Part shown: positions 7,470-16,046 of the stretch, one piece after another
Layout of the letters: each line of letters opens with the position of its first letter
Numbering within the stretch: the first letter of the stretch is position 1
Source: CAYXUW01 sp964468375
Lineage (GTDB): Bacteria; Planctomycetota; Phycisphaerae; Sedimentisphaerales; Anaerobacaceae
Length of the DNA: 23,607 nt
Assembly (NCBI GenBank): GCA_964468375.1
Contig: CAYXUW010000017.1
Coordinates: 1 to 23,607 of the forward strand
Direction of reading: 5' to 3'
Program-made: the position numbers and the translations under genes
Notes under the pieces: model-generated
Databases searched by the model: none
What the model was told of the DNA's origin: nothing
The model's input: only the letters and a program-made list of their open reading frames with translations

Positions 7470-7497
7470 ACTATAACAGCAACTTTGCTAAATGCAA
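7470..7497 (-). promoter_or_regulatory. Candidate promoter with dyad for the S24 repressor gene
   Basis: On the minus strand, TTGCAT (7497-7492), a 16-nt spacer and TATAGT (7475-7470) resemble a promoter whose start would lie at about 7463, next to the ATG at 7462. Between the boxes is a perfect 5-2-5 dyad, AGCAA-CT-TTGCT (7478-7489 on the plus strand), well placed for autorepression. The short boxes make this a moderate call. Confidence 0.35.
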
Positions 7498-7540
7498 GGA
7501 AAAATTAGATAAATATTTAACAAAAATGCTTTTTTAGCAG

Positions 7541-8617
7541 TTAATCGACCTCTATAAGCTTATAATCGGTGCTTCCCAGACCGATATGCTCGGCATGTTC
7601 GATTTGGTAATGGGGGTTTAGTTTGGTGTATTTGGTTAGCTGCGGGAGTTTTTTTCCGCTCTTTTCCTCAACCAAATCCAGGGCTGCTTTGTCGATGGCG
7701 ACGGGGTCGGCTGATGCGAGTATGCCGATGTCGTCGATTATTTTGGGCATATCCGGCGTGTCGAAACAATCGCAGTCTTTGGTTATTGACATTAAGAAGC
7801 TGAAGAAGGCGGACCTGTTTTCTTTTCCTTTTAGTGCGCCAAGTGCGTGTTCGGCCATATTTTTCTGCATCACTTCATTTTCCTCGTGCCAGTCGTATTC
7901 GACGGCATCAAACCTGCATACAGCGAGGCATTCGGCGCAGCCAATGCATTTGTCCTGGTCAATGTGGGCCTTGGTATCATCGAGAGTGATAGCATCGGCG
8001 GGGCAGTGCGCGGCACATTCGCCGCAGCGTGTGCAGTTGTCACCGATGACGAGTGAGAGGGCGGCATGCTGGTTCATTTTCCCTCTGCGGCTTGCGCAGC
8101 CCATCCCAAGAGTTTTTATTACTGCTGCAGCGCAGGTAGAGAGGTGGCCGGTAAAGTGGGCGACGGCGAGAATCGAATGACACATTGTGATATCCGATGC
8201 GATGAAGACTTCCTTATTAATCTCACGGTTTATCTCTACAGCGGTTTCGGCAGTTCCGAACAATCCTCCGGCAACGATGAATGGTATTCCCAGCACGTTT
8301 GAGCTGAAGCCATGTTTAGTAGCGACTCTATGATGGCCGATGGCGTCGTGTCTCGGACTGGCGTATAGAGCATTGGTATCCGTGACGAATGATTTTGTTT
8401 TTAGTTTTATCAGTTCATCGACTAATCCTTTAATGTAGGGGGCTTTTATATACGTGGTATTGCCGTCCTCGCCGACGTGAACTTTGATTGCTGTAAAATC
8501 GTTTTCCGCAAAGCGATTTGCAAATCCGCCTGCTTTGAATAATTTGACAGCTTTGTTGGAAATTGTTTTTTCACCGTCAGCGACGGATGCTTTTATAAGA
8601 TATACTTTAGAGGCCAT
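7541..8617 (-). CDS. DUF362 protein with two 4Fe-4S ferredoxin motifs
   Basis: A 358-residue protein. A DUF362-type region flanks a bacterial-ferredoxin insert. Cluster ligands are C195, C198, C201, C205 (CTRCGECAAHCP) and C224, C227, C230, C234 (CIGCAECLAVCRF), so two 4Fe-4S clusters are expected. There is no signal peptide, so it is probably a cytoplasmic electron carrier or redox subunit; members of this family are rarely characterised. GGAG lies 7 nt before the ATG. It follows the ATP-grasp gene by 13 nt and is the last gene of that operon. A role supplying electrons to a reaction of the ligase/metallopeptidase pair is possible, but that is inference. Confidence 0.88.
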   Translation of the reverse strand: MASKVYLIKASVADGEKTISNKAVKLFKAGGFANRFAENDFTAIKVHVGEDGNTTYIKAPYIKGLVDELIKLKTKSFVTDTNALYASPRHDAIGHHRVATKHGFSSNVLGIPFIVAGGLFGTAETAVEINREINKEVFIASDITMCHSILAVAHFTGHLSTCAAAVIKTLGMGCASRRGKMNQHAALSLVIGDNCTRCGECAAHCPADAITLDDTKAHIDQDKCIGCAECLAVCRFDAVEYDWHEENEVMQKNMAEHALGALKGKENRSAFFSFLMSITKDCDCFDTPDMPKIIDDIGILASADPVAIDKAALDLVEEKSGKKLPQLTKYTKLNPHYQIEHAEHIGLGSTDYKLIEVD

Positions 8618-8630
8618 ATTTTACTCCAGT

Positions 8631-9641
8631 TTATTCTTCTCGATAGCGAGACAGTGCAAGATGGATGATTCGGTCAATTAGTTCTTCATATTTGATGCCA
8701 GCTTTTTCGGCGGCCTCGGCTACCTCCTCACCATAGGCGATATCGGCGTTGGCATTTACTTCAAGGACAACGATTTTATTCTCAGGAGTTAGCCGGATAT
8801 CGATTCTTCCATAATCGCGAATTTGAAGCAGGCGGTAGACTTTTTTACAAATGCGCTCGATATTTTTGCGGGTGACGGCGTCAAGTTTAGCAAAGCCGAA
8901 ATTGATACCCCATTTCTCACGGTATTCGGCATTCCATTTTACACGATAGGTTGCGAGCTGAGGTCCTTCGGGGTTGTCGGAATCAAAAAAGCATTCACGT
9001 ATAGGCAGGACAGTTAGACGTTTGTTTCCGATGATGCCGACATAAAGCTCCTTGCCTTCTATGTATTCTTCGGCGATGACGGGTTGGTCCCAGCCCTCGT
9101 GGACAAATTTGACGCGCTCCCGAAGTGCTGCTTCGTTATTGACAAGAGATGCATTGGAGATACCTTCGGAGCTGTCCTCGAAAGCTGGCTTGACGACCAG
9201 GGGATAACGGAGAGATTTGGGAATTCGCACTTTTTTATTCTGTTCGATTGAGGCGAAGCCGGGGACACGTATTCTGTGCGCGGTCAGCAGCTGTTTGCAC
9301 AGCGTTTTGTCGCGGCACAGCATCAGCCCTTCTGGGCCTGAGCCGGTGAAGGGAATGTCGAGCATTTCCAAAACCGCGGCGATATTCATATCCATACAGC
9401 GGTCTCCGCAGAGCTGTTCGGTGAGGTTGAAAACGAGGTCTGGTTTTTTCTCTTTCAGCGTGGTTACGATGATTGCGATGTCATCTTCGCTGCCGAGGAT
9501 TGATACGCTGTGTCCCAGCTCGCGCAACGTTTGTATGACGTGGTATTCTGTTGTTGATTTTGCTTCCTGTGTAAATTCTGGGTCCTGAGCGGGAATTGTC
9601 CATTTATCGACCAGAACAGTGATATTCAGCTTTCGTTTCAT
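8631..9641 (-). CDS. D-alanine-D-alanine ligase-like ATP-grasp protein
   Basis: A 336-residue protein with the Ddl-type ATP-grasp layout. It has an N-terminal domain with DLVFNLTEQLCGD, then LVVKPAFEDSSEGIS with ATP-binding K151, IAEEYIEGKELYVGI, and the metal-binding end of the fold IDIRL...VVLEVNANADI. Such enzymes join a carboxylate to an amine through an acyl-phosphate. A classic Ddl would be near a mur/fts cluster and would end with a PGMT-like segment after the EVN motif; here the segment reads ANADIAYGEE. A specialised peptide or amino-acid ligase is therefore more likely than the cell-wall enzyme. It overlaps the zincin-like gene upstream by 4 nt (ATGA), indicating coupled translation. 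Confidence 0.85.
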   Translation of the reverse strand: MKRKLNITVLVDKWTIPAQDPEFTQEAKSTTEYHVIQTLRELGHSVSILGSEDDIAIIVTTLKEKKPDLVFNLTEQLCGDRCMDMNIAAVLEMLDIPFTGSGPEGLMLCRDKTLCKQLLTAHRIRVPGFASIEQNKKVRIPKSLRYPLVVKPAFEDSSEGISNASLVNNEAALRERVKFVHEGWDQPVIAEEYIEGKELYVGIIGNKRLTVLPIRECFFDSDNPEGPQLATYRVKWNAEYREKWGINFGFAKLDAVTRKNIERICKKVYRLLQIRDYGRIDIRLTPENKIVVLEVNANADIAYGEEVAEAAEKAGIKYEELIDRIIHLALSRYREE

Positions 9642-10669
9642 TGGCGTCGCTGCTTTCTCCTGATTCTAAAGGAATTCTCTGCGATAGCCGTCAGCAGAAT
9701 AGTTACAGCTATTATATCATCGGTGACGCTGCTTTTAGCGTATAAATCAAGAACATCGCAACGGGCAATTATTCTGCCGATTAACTGATGGATATCGTAT
9801 TTACGGTGCCCGGTCCATCTTGCAATATTGTCGACAATGTGACGGCGGTGCGACCGGAGAATATGGGAGGCCCTGGTTGCTGAGCCGGCCGAGCTTGCTG
9901 ATTTGAACAGTTCTTTTAAGCTGTCGTCGTAGAATCCATGGAAGCTGCTTCCGAGTGTCTTTTGTTTTCTTTCGTAGAATCCGGCGAGCGTGGAGGTCAT
10001 TCGTGAGGCCGACCAGGGAGGGGCGCCTTTTACAGTAACTAAAGGTTTTTTGTCGCAGAGTTTTTTCATTACGTTGTCGACATAACGCAGCTTTTTGATA
10101 ACGGGCCAGCCGCGATATTTTTCCTGCCAGCGGCTGTTGGGGGTAAGCCAGACTGCGAAGGTTTCCGCAAAGTCCTCGTCCGGATGGCACTGGGCATAGT
10201 TGCCTTTCAAGTGGATAACAAATCGTTTAGAGTACGGCCGGTAGTAATATAAATCGGAATATTTGGCTGAGAAGCGGCCGAACAATTCGCGCCACCGTGT
10301 TCTCTTATACAATTTATACGCATAGTTTAAGGCATGTCCGCACTCGTGCCGGATTAGTTTCATAAATGATTTTTCCGTTCCGCCTTCGACCTCGAACATA
10401 TTCTTTTTTTCGATTTTTTTCAATCGAGGGTAAGCCAAGAAAAATGGGATGCCGATAATCGGCTCCTTGTCGGGGCAAAGCCATTCATCGGCGAGATAGC
10501 AGGAGGGATGAAAGGTTATGCCCTTTGAGGAAAGCTCATCGTAGAACTTTTGTATTAGCGGTTCGAGAGCAGAGTCGTGGATTTGCAGCTTAAGGTCTCT
10601 GACTCGCATCTGAAGGATTTCCTCGTCGGTCAGTTTTTTCCAGTTTATCGGCTTAGCTATTTTTGCCAT
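9638..10669 (-). CDS. Zincin-like metallopeptidase, putative
   Basis: A 343-residue protein with no signal peptide. LIRHECGHALNYAYKL has the HExxH zinc motif (H108, E109, H112), and PDEDFAETFAVWL about 55 residues later can supply the third ligand (E169 most likely). The region FHPSCYLADEWLCPD holds two Cys. The layout resembles the putative zinc-binding metallopeptidases I know from Planctomycetes, but I cannot name a family with certainty. The last 100 residues are basic. It is the first gene of a three-gene operon with a Ddl-like ATP-grasp ligase (4-nt overlap) and a DUF362 ferredoxin-like protein. Peptidase plus ligase suggests a small peptide is made or remodelled; this is inference. Confidence 0.75.
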   Translation of the reverse strand: MAKIAKPINWKKLTDEEILQMRVRDLKLQIHDSALEPLIQKFYDELSSKGITFHPSCYLADEWLCPDKEPIIGIPFFLAYPRLKKIEKKNMFEVEGGTEKSFMKLIRHECGHALNYAYKLYKRTRWRELFGRFSAKYSDLYYYRPYSKRFVIHLKGNYAQCHPDEDFAETFAVWLTPNSRWQEKYRGWPVIKKLRYVDNVMKKLCDKKPLVTVKGAPPWSASRMTSTLAGFYERKQKTLGSSFHGFYDDSLKELFKSASSAGSATRASHILRSHRRHIVDNIARWTGHRKYDIHQLIGRIIARCDVLDLYAKSSVTDDIIAVTILLTAIAENSFRIRRKQRRQ

Positions 10670-10711
10670 TGAGGTTACCGAATCCGTTAGGGTGTAATTC
10701 TTATTCTCTTA

Positions 10712-10739
10712 TCTATAGCAAAAATGCGGCTTTTTTCAA
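10712..10739 (-). promoter_or_regulatory. Candidate promoter of the zincin/ATP-grasp/DUF362 operon
   Basis: On the minus strand TTGAAA (10739-10734), a 16-nt spacer and TATAGA (10717-10712) fall 43 nt before the ATG at 10669. It lies in the only free space (88 nt) between this operon and mntP. Confidence 0.4.
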
Positions 10740-10757
10740 GGGGGTAATTACAGTTGT

Positions 10758-11318
10758 TTATAATAAAAGATGCCGGACGAGTATTTTCAAGCCGAGGGCG
10801 ATAAGAATTAAGCCGCCTACGGCTTCGATTTTATGTTCGAAGAAGTGCCCGAACCTTTTGCCTATTAGAACGCCAAGGTAGGACAGAGCGAAAGTTACTA
10901 TGCCGATGATTATCAATGCAGCTATGATAGAATTCGTAACAAGTGAGAGTGTAATACCCACAGCCAAAGCGTCGATGCTCGTGGCGACCGAGAGGGCCAG
11001 CAGGGTTAAAATATTTGAAGGGTCAAAGCTTTTTTCGGCCGGGCTGATTTTAAATGATTCGTAAATCATTTTCGCTCCGACAGCGCACAGAAGGGTGAAA
11101 GCTATCCAATGGTCGTAATCTGCGACATATTCTTTTACGCTTGTTCCTGCGAGGTAGCCGATTAGCGGCATAATCGCTTGGAAGCCGCCGAAAAAGACCG
11201 CTATGCGAAAGGCATATTTTATCTCTAACTGTTTGTATGCGGAGCCGCTGGCGACAGCGACCGCAAAAGCGTCCATCGCCAGGCCGACGGCTATAACTAT
11301 TATGGTTAGCAGCTGCAT
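10758..11318 (-). CDS. mntP: Manganese efflux pump MntP
   Basis: A 186-residue polytopic membrane protein with about six hydrophobic segments in two homologous halves. Each half carries the family Asp in a membrane helix: GLAMDAFAVAVASG near residue 16 and SVATSIDALAVGITL near residue 118. Length and motifs fit MntP (former DUF204), which exports Mn2+ to prevent toxicity. It starts 4 nt after the stop of the TMTC-like gene with only a weak ribosome site, so translation is probably coupled. There is no space for the manganese yybP-ykoY riboswitch that often precedes mntP, so any manganese control must act elsewhere. Confidence 0.92.
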   Translation of the reverse strand: MQLLTIIVIAVGLAMDAFAVAVASGSAYKQLEIKYAFRIAVFFGGFQAIMPLIGYLAGTSVKEYVADYDHWIAFTLLCAVGAKMIYESFKISPAEKSFDPSNILTLLALSVATSIDALAVGITLSLVTNSIIAALIIIGIVTFALSYLGVLIGKRFGHFFEHKIEAVGGLILIALGLKILVRHLLL

Positions 11319-11322
11319 TGCT

Positions 11323-13398
11323 TTACTCTGGGTTCAGGATTTTTATTTGTTTTCTAATTCGTGCGGCTTCTGGAAATTTGCCTGCCGCCGAGTAAGCCAC
11401 AGCCAATGTATCGAGCGCCTCGATTTGTTTGTAATCGGTAAGTTCGCAGGACTTTTCCGCGAGTTTCACGGCTTCGCTCGGATTATGAATCATTGGGTCT
11501 TCGGCGGCGGCAAGGAGCCAAGCCAGGTTTTTCAACACGTAGACATCGTTGGGTTCGGCCTGCAATACCATGTAATAGTGTTCAACAGCGGGCCGAAACC
11601 TGCCCATTTCAGCCAGGGTATGAGCCAGCGTAATCCTCGCTGTAGTATAATTAGGTTTGAGTCGCAGGGCTTCGGCGCACTGTTCGACTGCCAATTCTGG
11701 TTTACCCTGCAGGTAGAAAATTCTTCCAATTTGATAATATACCTCGGCGCGGTCAGGTTTTGACCGTAAGGCCGCATTGAAATATTTAATGGCGTCCTCG
11801 TATTTGCCTTGGTCGGTCATAACTAAGCCCAGATTAAAGTTGGCACTGTGGTAATAGGGCTCGATGCTCAGCGCTTTCTTCCAGTTCTCAATTGCCTGAT
11901 CTGTTTTGCCCTGGTCGAAAAATGTCACGCCCATATTGTAGTAAGCTTTATAAAAATCCGGCTTAATGCGAAGTGCTTTTTTGAAATATTCAACAGCTTC
12001 GGCAAACTTTCCCTGTTTCAAAAGCACCTCGCCGATGCCATGATGAGCGTGGTAATATCGGGGATTGATTTGAAGGGCTGTGCCAAAGTGCTTAAGAGCT
12101 TCATTGTCCCGCCCGTCTTCGCTTAATGCAGTTCCATAGTTATTGTGTATTACGTAATTATTTTCCGTTACCGAAAGGGCATGTTCATATAAGGTTATGC
12201 TGGATTGCCAGTATCTTGCCTGTAGCATTGTGCATATTGAAAGGGCTGTAAGCGCTATGCCGGCAGCTGTTGTCAGGATAGCCCTGCGATGTCGCCACCG
12301 GGCGGTTAACTCGGACGCGCCCCAGGCGACCATAATAAAAATGCCAATCGACGGCAGGTAGGTATAGCGGTCGGCTATTCTTTGCGAGCCGACCTGCACC
12401 AGGCCGATAACCGGAACCAGTGTTCCAAGATACCAGAACCAGCCAGCTGTTAAATAACGTCTGGTTGAGCAGATTACGCCTGCTGATATTACAATCAATA
12501 TCAAAAGTGCTGCTATCGGTTGCCACAGCGGCAAGCTATCCGTCGGGTGGGGGTATAGAATCGCCAGACGAGTCGGATAAATCAGCTTGCCTATATAGGC
12601 GATATAAGAAACCGCAGCGTTTGATATGCGAAGGTTTAAGGGATAAGTCTCTCCCAGCTTCATTGCGCCTGCGCTTTGTTGGGCGACATAGGTAATTATG
12701 CTCGAAGCAGCTGAGAGAATGAGCAGTGGAACTTTTTCCATAATCAGGCGCAGGACGGGCTGTTTTGGTTGGCCGAATTGAAATCGGCCTAAAGGCCAGT
12801 AGTCCAGCAGTAGCAGCACGAACGGCAAAGTAACTAGCATGGGCTTAGCCATCAGGCCGAGAGCAAAAACCAAAGGCACCAGCAGATATCTACTTAAGCT
12901 CTGATGCTCTGTGTATCGAATATAACAAACAATAGTCAGCATCCAGAAAAGGCCGCTCAAAACGTCCTTGCGTTCAGAGGCCCAGGCGACGGACTCGACG
13001 TGCGTCGGATGCAGCGCGAAGGCGGCGGCTACAAAGGCGCTGGTCCAGATTTTTCCGGTCATTCTTTTCAAAATCCAGAACAGAAGCAGCGTATTGACAA
13101 TGTGAAAAAGAACATTGGTCAAATGATGCCACAGGGGATTTGTTCCAAATAACTGGCAATCCAGCATATGACTGAGCCAGGTCAGCGGATGCCAGTTGGC
13201 ACATTGCATTGTGGTAAAAGCCCAGATAAAGGATTTGGGCGTTATTCCGCCTTTAACGTTCGGATTATTGGTTATGTAGTAGGGGTCGTCATATCCAATG
13301 AAGCCGTTTCGGCACACCTGACAGAAAACAGCAAATGTGACAACGGCCAGTGCCAGATAAATCAAACGAAAGTTTTTTCTTTTAGCAATACGCTTCAT
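11323..13398 (-). CDS. TMTC-like polytopic membrane protein with C-terminal TPR array
   Basis: A 691-residue protein. Residues 1-400 hold about ten membrane segments. The first extracytoplasmic loop has GYDDPYY (D37-D38), as in GT-C glycosyltransferases, and NWHPLTWLSHMLDC and HPTHVESVAW follow. This resembles TMTC/PMT-type sugar transferases that use lipid-linked sugars. Residues of about 405-690 form roughly eight TPR units (for example YNMGVTFFDQGKTDQAIENW), which probably recruit or position proteins in the periplasm. Similar fusions are common in Planctomycetes. Transferase activity is inferred from architecture; donor and acceptor are unknown. It lies downstream of a phosphomannomutase that could feed sugar nucleotides. 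Confidence 0.8.
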   Translation of the reverse strand: MKRIAKRKNFRLIYLALAVVTFAVFCQVCRNGFIGYDDPYYITNNPNVKGGITPKSFIWAFTTMQCANWHPLTWLSHMLDCQLFGTNPLWHHLTNVLFHIVNTLLLFWILKRMTGKIWTSAFVAAAFALHPTHVESVAWASERKDVLSGLFWMLTIVCYIRYTEHQSLSRYLLVPLVFALGLMAKPMLVTLPFVLLLLDYWPLGRFQFGQPKQPVLRLIMEKVPLLILSAASSIITYVAQQSAGAMKLGETYPLNLRISNAAVSYIAYIGKLIYPTRLAILYPHPTDSLPLWQPIAALLILIVISAGVICSTRRYLTAGWFWYLGTLVPVIGLVQVGSQRIADRYTYLPSIGIFIMVAWGASELTARWRHRRAILTTAAGIALTALSICTMLQARYWQSSITLYEHALSVTENNYVIHNNYGTALSEDGRDNEALKHFGTALQINPRYYHAHHGIGEVLLKQGKFAEAVEYFKKALRIKPDFYKAYYNMGVTFFDQGKTDQAIENWKKALSIEPYYHSANFNLGLVMTDQGKYEDAIKYFNAALRSKPDRAEVYYQIGRIFYLQGKPELAVEQCAEALRLKPNYTTARITLAHTLAEMGRFRPAVEHYYMVLQAEPNDVYVLKNLAWLLAAAEDPMIHNPSEAVKLAEKSCELTDYKQIEALDTLAVAYSAAGKFPEAARIRKQIKILNPE

Positions 13399-13424
13399 GT
13401 AAAATTTTTCTGCTATCGAGGGAA

Positions 13425-14219
13425 TTATGGCTTACATCTCTTGCAGGGTCTTTTGCCGGCGTTTATCGCCTCGTCTCTGCTGCGGTAGCCGACAAGATTT
13501 TCCGGTTTGATTCTTTTTGCCGAGCTGCAGTCAGGGCGGTGAAATACATTGCTGTTTTTTGATGCGACATATTTGTATTCGGCCGTTTCGCCTTGCTGCG
13601 AAGCGGGTGTCGACTTAACGGCCGGCTTGAACTGCTCTTTCAGAATAATACCGATATCATTTTCATCAGGAACTTGTTTGTCCGGAGGATTGGCTGCAAG
13701 GTAAGCGTGAATAAATTCTTCGACCTGCTCCAAGACTGCATCGGTGACGGCGGCCTGCATATTTTCTTCCGATACCACTTTCATCACCGGCTGAGTTTCC
13801 CAAACGCCGACCGTCATATAAATATCTTGCTGTTTCGGCAGAGTTACCGTTCGTTCAGAGGATGTTTGAACGAGAAAAACCCACTGTTGTGAAGCCTGTA
13901 GATTAAGCAAATGTAAATCGACTCGAAGGATAGAGGAGTTCCAGAAATTTCCTCCTATTGAAGGATTCACCACCAGATTGTTTTTTTGGAGTCGTTCTTT
14001 TAGCTTCCAGTCGAGCTTATGTATCCAGCTGCTATATTTGTTTGGGTCAGTACTTGGTGGATTAATAGTGACAAATACTACTTCTATCCCCGCCAGAGCG
14101 GGATTGGGCTGACCGAGCAATGTTCCATCCGGCATGGCTGGTTCGACTTCACCCAATACGGGAACACATAGAAACCCAATGACAACGGCTAAACTGAGAT
14201 AATAATTTCCGGTCTTCAT
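13425..14219 (-). CDS. Exported protein with Ada-like zinc-binding C terminus
   Basis: A 264-residue protein. The N terminus MKTGNYYLSLAVVIGFLCVP is a signal peptide, probably ended at VLG. Residues of about 35-180 are not recognised. The last 40 residues match the metal-binding tail also found in Ada and on some secreted nucleases: FHRPDCSSAKRI with H227 and C231, then Y-R-S-R-D-E-A, and RPCKRCKP with C259 and C262. In Ada this knuckle binds zinc and takes methyl groups; on secreted proteins its role is unclear. GGGAGAG lies about 7 nt before the ATG. The gene is 26 nt upstream of the TMTC-like gene and probably shares its transcript. Confidence 0.75.
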   Translation of the reverse strand: MKTGNYYLSLAVVIGFLCVPVLGEVEPAMPDGTLLGQPNPALAGIEVVFVTINPPSTDPNKYSSWIHKLDWKLKERLQKNNLVVNPSIGGNFWNSSILRVDLHLLNLQASQQWVFLVQTSSERTVTLPKQQDIYMTVGVWETQPVMKVVSEENMQAAVTDAVLEQVEEFIHAYLAANPPDKQVPDENDIGIILKEQFKPAVKSTPASQQGETAEYKYVASKNSNVFHRPDCSSAKRIKPENLVGYRSRDEAINAGKRPCKRCKP

Positions 14220-14262
14220 AATGTCTCTCCCTTTTAAGATTTTCGCCGTGGTTTATAGTGCT

Positions 14263-14571
14263 TCAAGCAATTAGAGCAAAAGCATCAGTAACACTCATAT
14301 CTTCGGTAATGCCGAGCTCTCCGGCTTTGGCATTCACCTTTGTGATTTTGCGGTTTGGAAAGCGTTCGAGCGTGCCGATGGGATTATCAGGTGTGCTTTC
14401 CACCAGCGCCGCGGCGACGCCGTAACGCTGGCAGGCGTCGACATCAATTGCGGGACAGGCTAGAAAACCCCTGGAGCCGGTTACGAGCAGAATATTAAAC
14501 CCCGCCCATTTGGTCTGCACACCCTCTACAAGTCCCTTAGGCGTTTGAAATGTTTTTGTGTGCACCTCCAT
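14263..14571 (-). CDS. DUF1805 family protein (YunC-like)
   Basis: A 102-residue protein. The start at 14571 (MEVHTKTF) is chosen over a more upstream in-frame Met because the latter would lie inside the phosphomannomutase gene and add unrelated residues. The body has the DUF1805 pattern: VTGSRGFLACPAIDV, then a Cys and Gly-rich turn, then ESTPDNPIGTLERFPNRKI. Members such as Bacillus YunC are small cytosolic proteins of unknown function. It begins 11 nt after the stop of the upstream gene, so the two are co-transcribed. Confidence 0.8.
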   Translation of the reverse strand: MEVHTKTFQTPKGLVEGVQTKWAGFNILLVTGSRGFLACPAIDVDACQRYGVAAALVESTPDNPIGTLERFPNRKITKVNAKAGELGITEDMSVTDAFALIA

Positions 14572-14582
14572 TATCGCTGTCC

Positions 14583-15959
14583 TTATACAGGCCTGCCGAG
14601 CAGGGTCTGGATGTCGGAGAGCTTTTCTTTGAGCAGCTCTTTGCTTTTGGCCTCGACGTTCAGTCTGAGCAGCGGCTCGGTATTGCTCGGCCGACAATTG
14701 AACCACCAGTTTTTATACTGAACAGTTACGCCGTCCAGATTGTCGATTTGGCCGTCACTGTATTTTTTGGCGAGTTCATCCATCTTTTCCTGCTTATCTT
14801 CAATCTTGAAGTTTATTTCTCCGCTTTGGTAGTATCTTCGCAGGGGTTTGATAAGCTCGCTTATCGGCATTTTTGCACTGTTGATGATGTTTAATACGTG
14901 CACGAGGGTAATCATCGCCGAATCGGCATAGTAGTTGTCGCGGTAATAAAAATGTCCGGAAAGCTCTCCGCCGAATACGGCGTGCGAGTCTCGCAGGGCT
15001 TTCTTCATAAAAGCATGGCCGACCCTTTCTCTTCGCGGCGTGCCGCCGTTTTTGAGAATTTCTTCGACGACAACCCAGCTGCTTCGCAAGTCGTAAACAA
15101 TCGTTGAGCCCGGGTTTTTCTTCAAAAAATACGATGCCATCAGGGCCGTCAGTAAGTCACAACTGATGTTTTTGCCGGCCTGGTCGACCATCATCAATCT
15201 ATCTGCGTCGCCATCGAAGCAGATTCCGAAATCACATTTGTTCTTTTTTACCGCAGCTTTTACTTGCTTCAGATTTTCTTCAATCAGCGGATTTGGCTCG
15301 TGTTTGAATTTTCCGGTGCGTTCGAAGTTGAGAGGAACTATTTTGATTGGCAAATCGTCGAAGATAGCGGGTATCATTTTCCCAGCCATTCCATTTGAAG
15401 CGTCGATGGCAATTTTAATTTTCGGCTTTCCTTTTATAGGCAAAAGAAATTTTAGGACGTGCTTTTTGTATTCTTTTGTCAAATCGTGACTTTTTACGGT
15501 GCCGGTAACTTTGCCTTTTGTGTGAATCAAAGCTTTTGCAATATGCTCTATATCTTTTAATCCGGTATTGACGCCGACGGGTCTTGCACCCAGGCCTGAT
15601 ACCTTGAAGCCGTTATACTTTGCCGGGTTGTGCGAGGCCGTTACCTGCACACCTCCGCAGGTGCCGAGATGATTGACTGCAAAATACATCTGCGGCGTAT
15701 CAATTGTCCCTATATCGATTACGTTCGCGCCGCAGCTGTTTATTCCTTCTGCAAGTGCTTCGGCCAAACTTTTGCTGTGCGTTCTCATATCACGGCCGAC
15801 GCACAGGGCCTGGGAGTTGGCCTGACCTCGCTCGTAGCCGCTGAGCATTGAACGTAAAAACTGTGCCGAAGCATAGCCGATTTTCCACGCATCCTCTTCA
15901 TTTAGCTGGTCGGGGTAAATGCCTCTTATATCGTATGCTTTAAATATCGCAGGGTCCAT
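14583..15959 (-). CDS. Phosphomannomutase/phosphoglucomutase
   Basis: A 458-residue alpha-D-phosphohexomutase. It has the phosphoserine loop TASHNPAKYNG (Ser109), the Mg2+ loop DGDADR (249-254), the sugar-specificity loop GGELSGH and the phosphate-binding RPSNTEPLLR near the C terminus. Length and loops match the bacterial PMM/PGM type that converts mannose-6-P to mannose-1-P and glucose-6-P to glucose-1-P for sugar nucleotide synthesis. All catalytic residues appear intact. AAGGGA lies 8-9 nt before the ATG, and a strong promoter precedes it. Downstream genes include a TMTC-like sugar transferase, so the product may supply glycan building. Confidence 0.93.
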   Translation of the reverse strand: MDPAIFKAYDIRGIYPDQLNEEDAWKIGYASAQFLRSMLSGYERGQANSQALCVGRDMRTHSKSLAEALAEGINSCGANVIDIGTIDTPQMYFAVNHLGTCGGVQVTASHNPAKYNGFKVSGLGARPVGVNTGLKDIEHIAKALIHTKGKVTGTVKSHDLTKEYKKHVLKFLLPIKGKPKIKIAIDASNGMAGKMIPAIFDDLPIKIVPLNFERTGKFKHEPNPLIEENLKQVKAAVKKNKCDFGICFDGDADRLMMVDQAGKNISCDLLTALMASYFLKKNPGSTIVYDLRSSWVVVEEILKNGGTPRRERVGHAFMKKALRDSHAVFGGELSGHFYYRDNYYADSAMITLVHVLNIINSAKMPISELIKPLRRYYQSGEINFKIEDKQEKMDELAKKYSDGQIDNLDGVTVQYKNWWFNCRPSNTEPLLRLNVEAKSKELLKEKLSDIQTLLGRPV

Positions 15960-15996
15960 ATATGAATTCCCTTAAATAGCTTCAACCTATGGAAAC

Positions 15997-16026
15997 AATA
16001 TACACCCTCGTAATTTGTGATGTCAA
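15997..16026 (-). promoter_or_regulatory. Strong sigma-70-type promoter of the phosphohexomutase operon
   Basis: On the minus strand, a consensus TTGACA (16026-16021), an 18-nt spacer and TATATT (16002-15997) lie 38 nt before the ATG at 15959. The start would be near 15990. It is the best promoter match in the window. Confidence 0.65.
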
Positions 16027-16046
16027 CAGGGAATATGCAGGATAGA

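Noticed and set aside
11319..11330. Manganese riboswitch before mntP
   Set aside because: Only 4 nt separate mntP from the preceding gene, so no such leader can be present.
13196..13212. TTGGCACATTGCATT resembling a sigma-54 promoter
   Set aside because: The GG and GC elements are spaced too closely for -24/-12, and it lies inside the TMTC-like coding region.
14572..14706. Longer N terminus for the DUF1805 protein
   Set aside because: The extra 45 residues would overlap the phosphohexomutase C-terminal coding region and do not fit the family; the start at 14571 is better.
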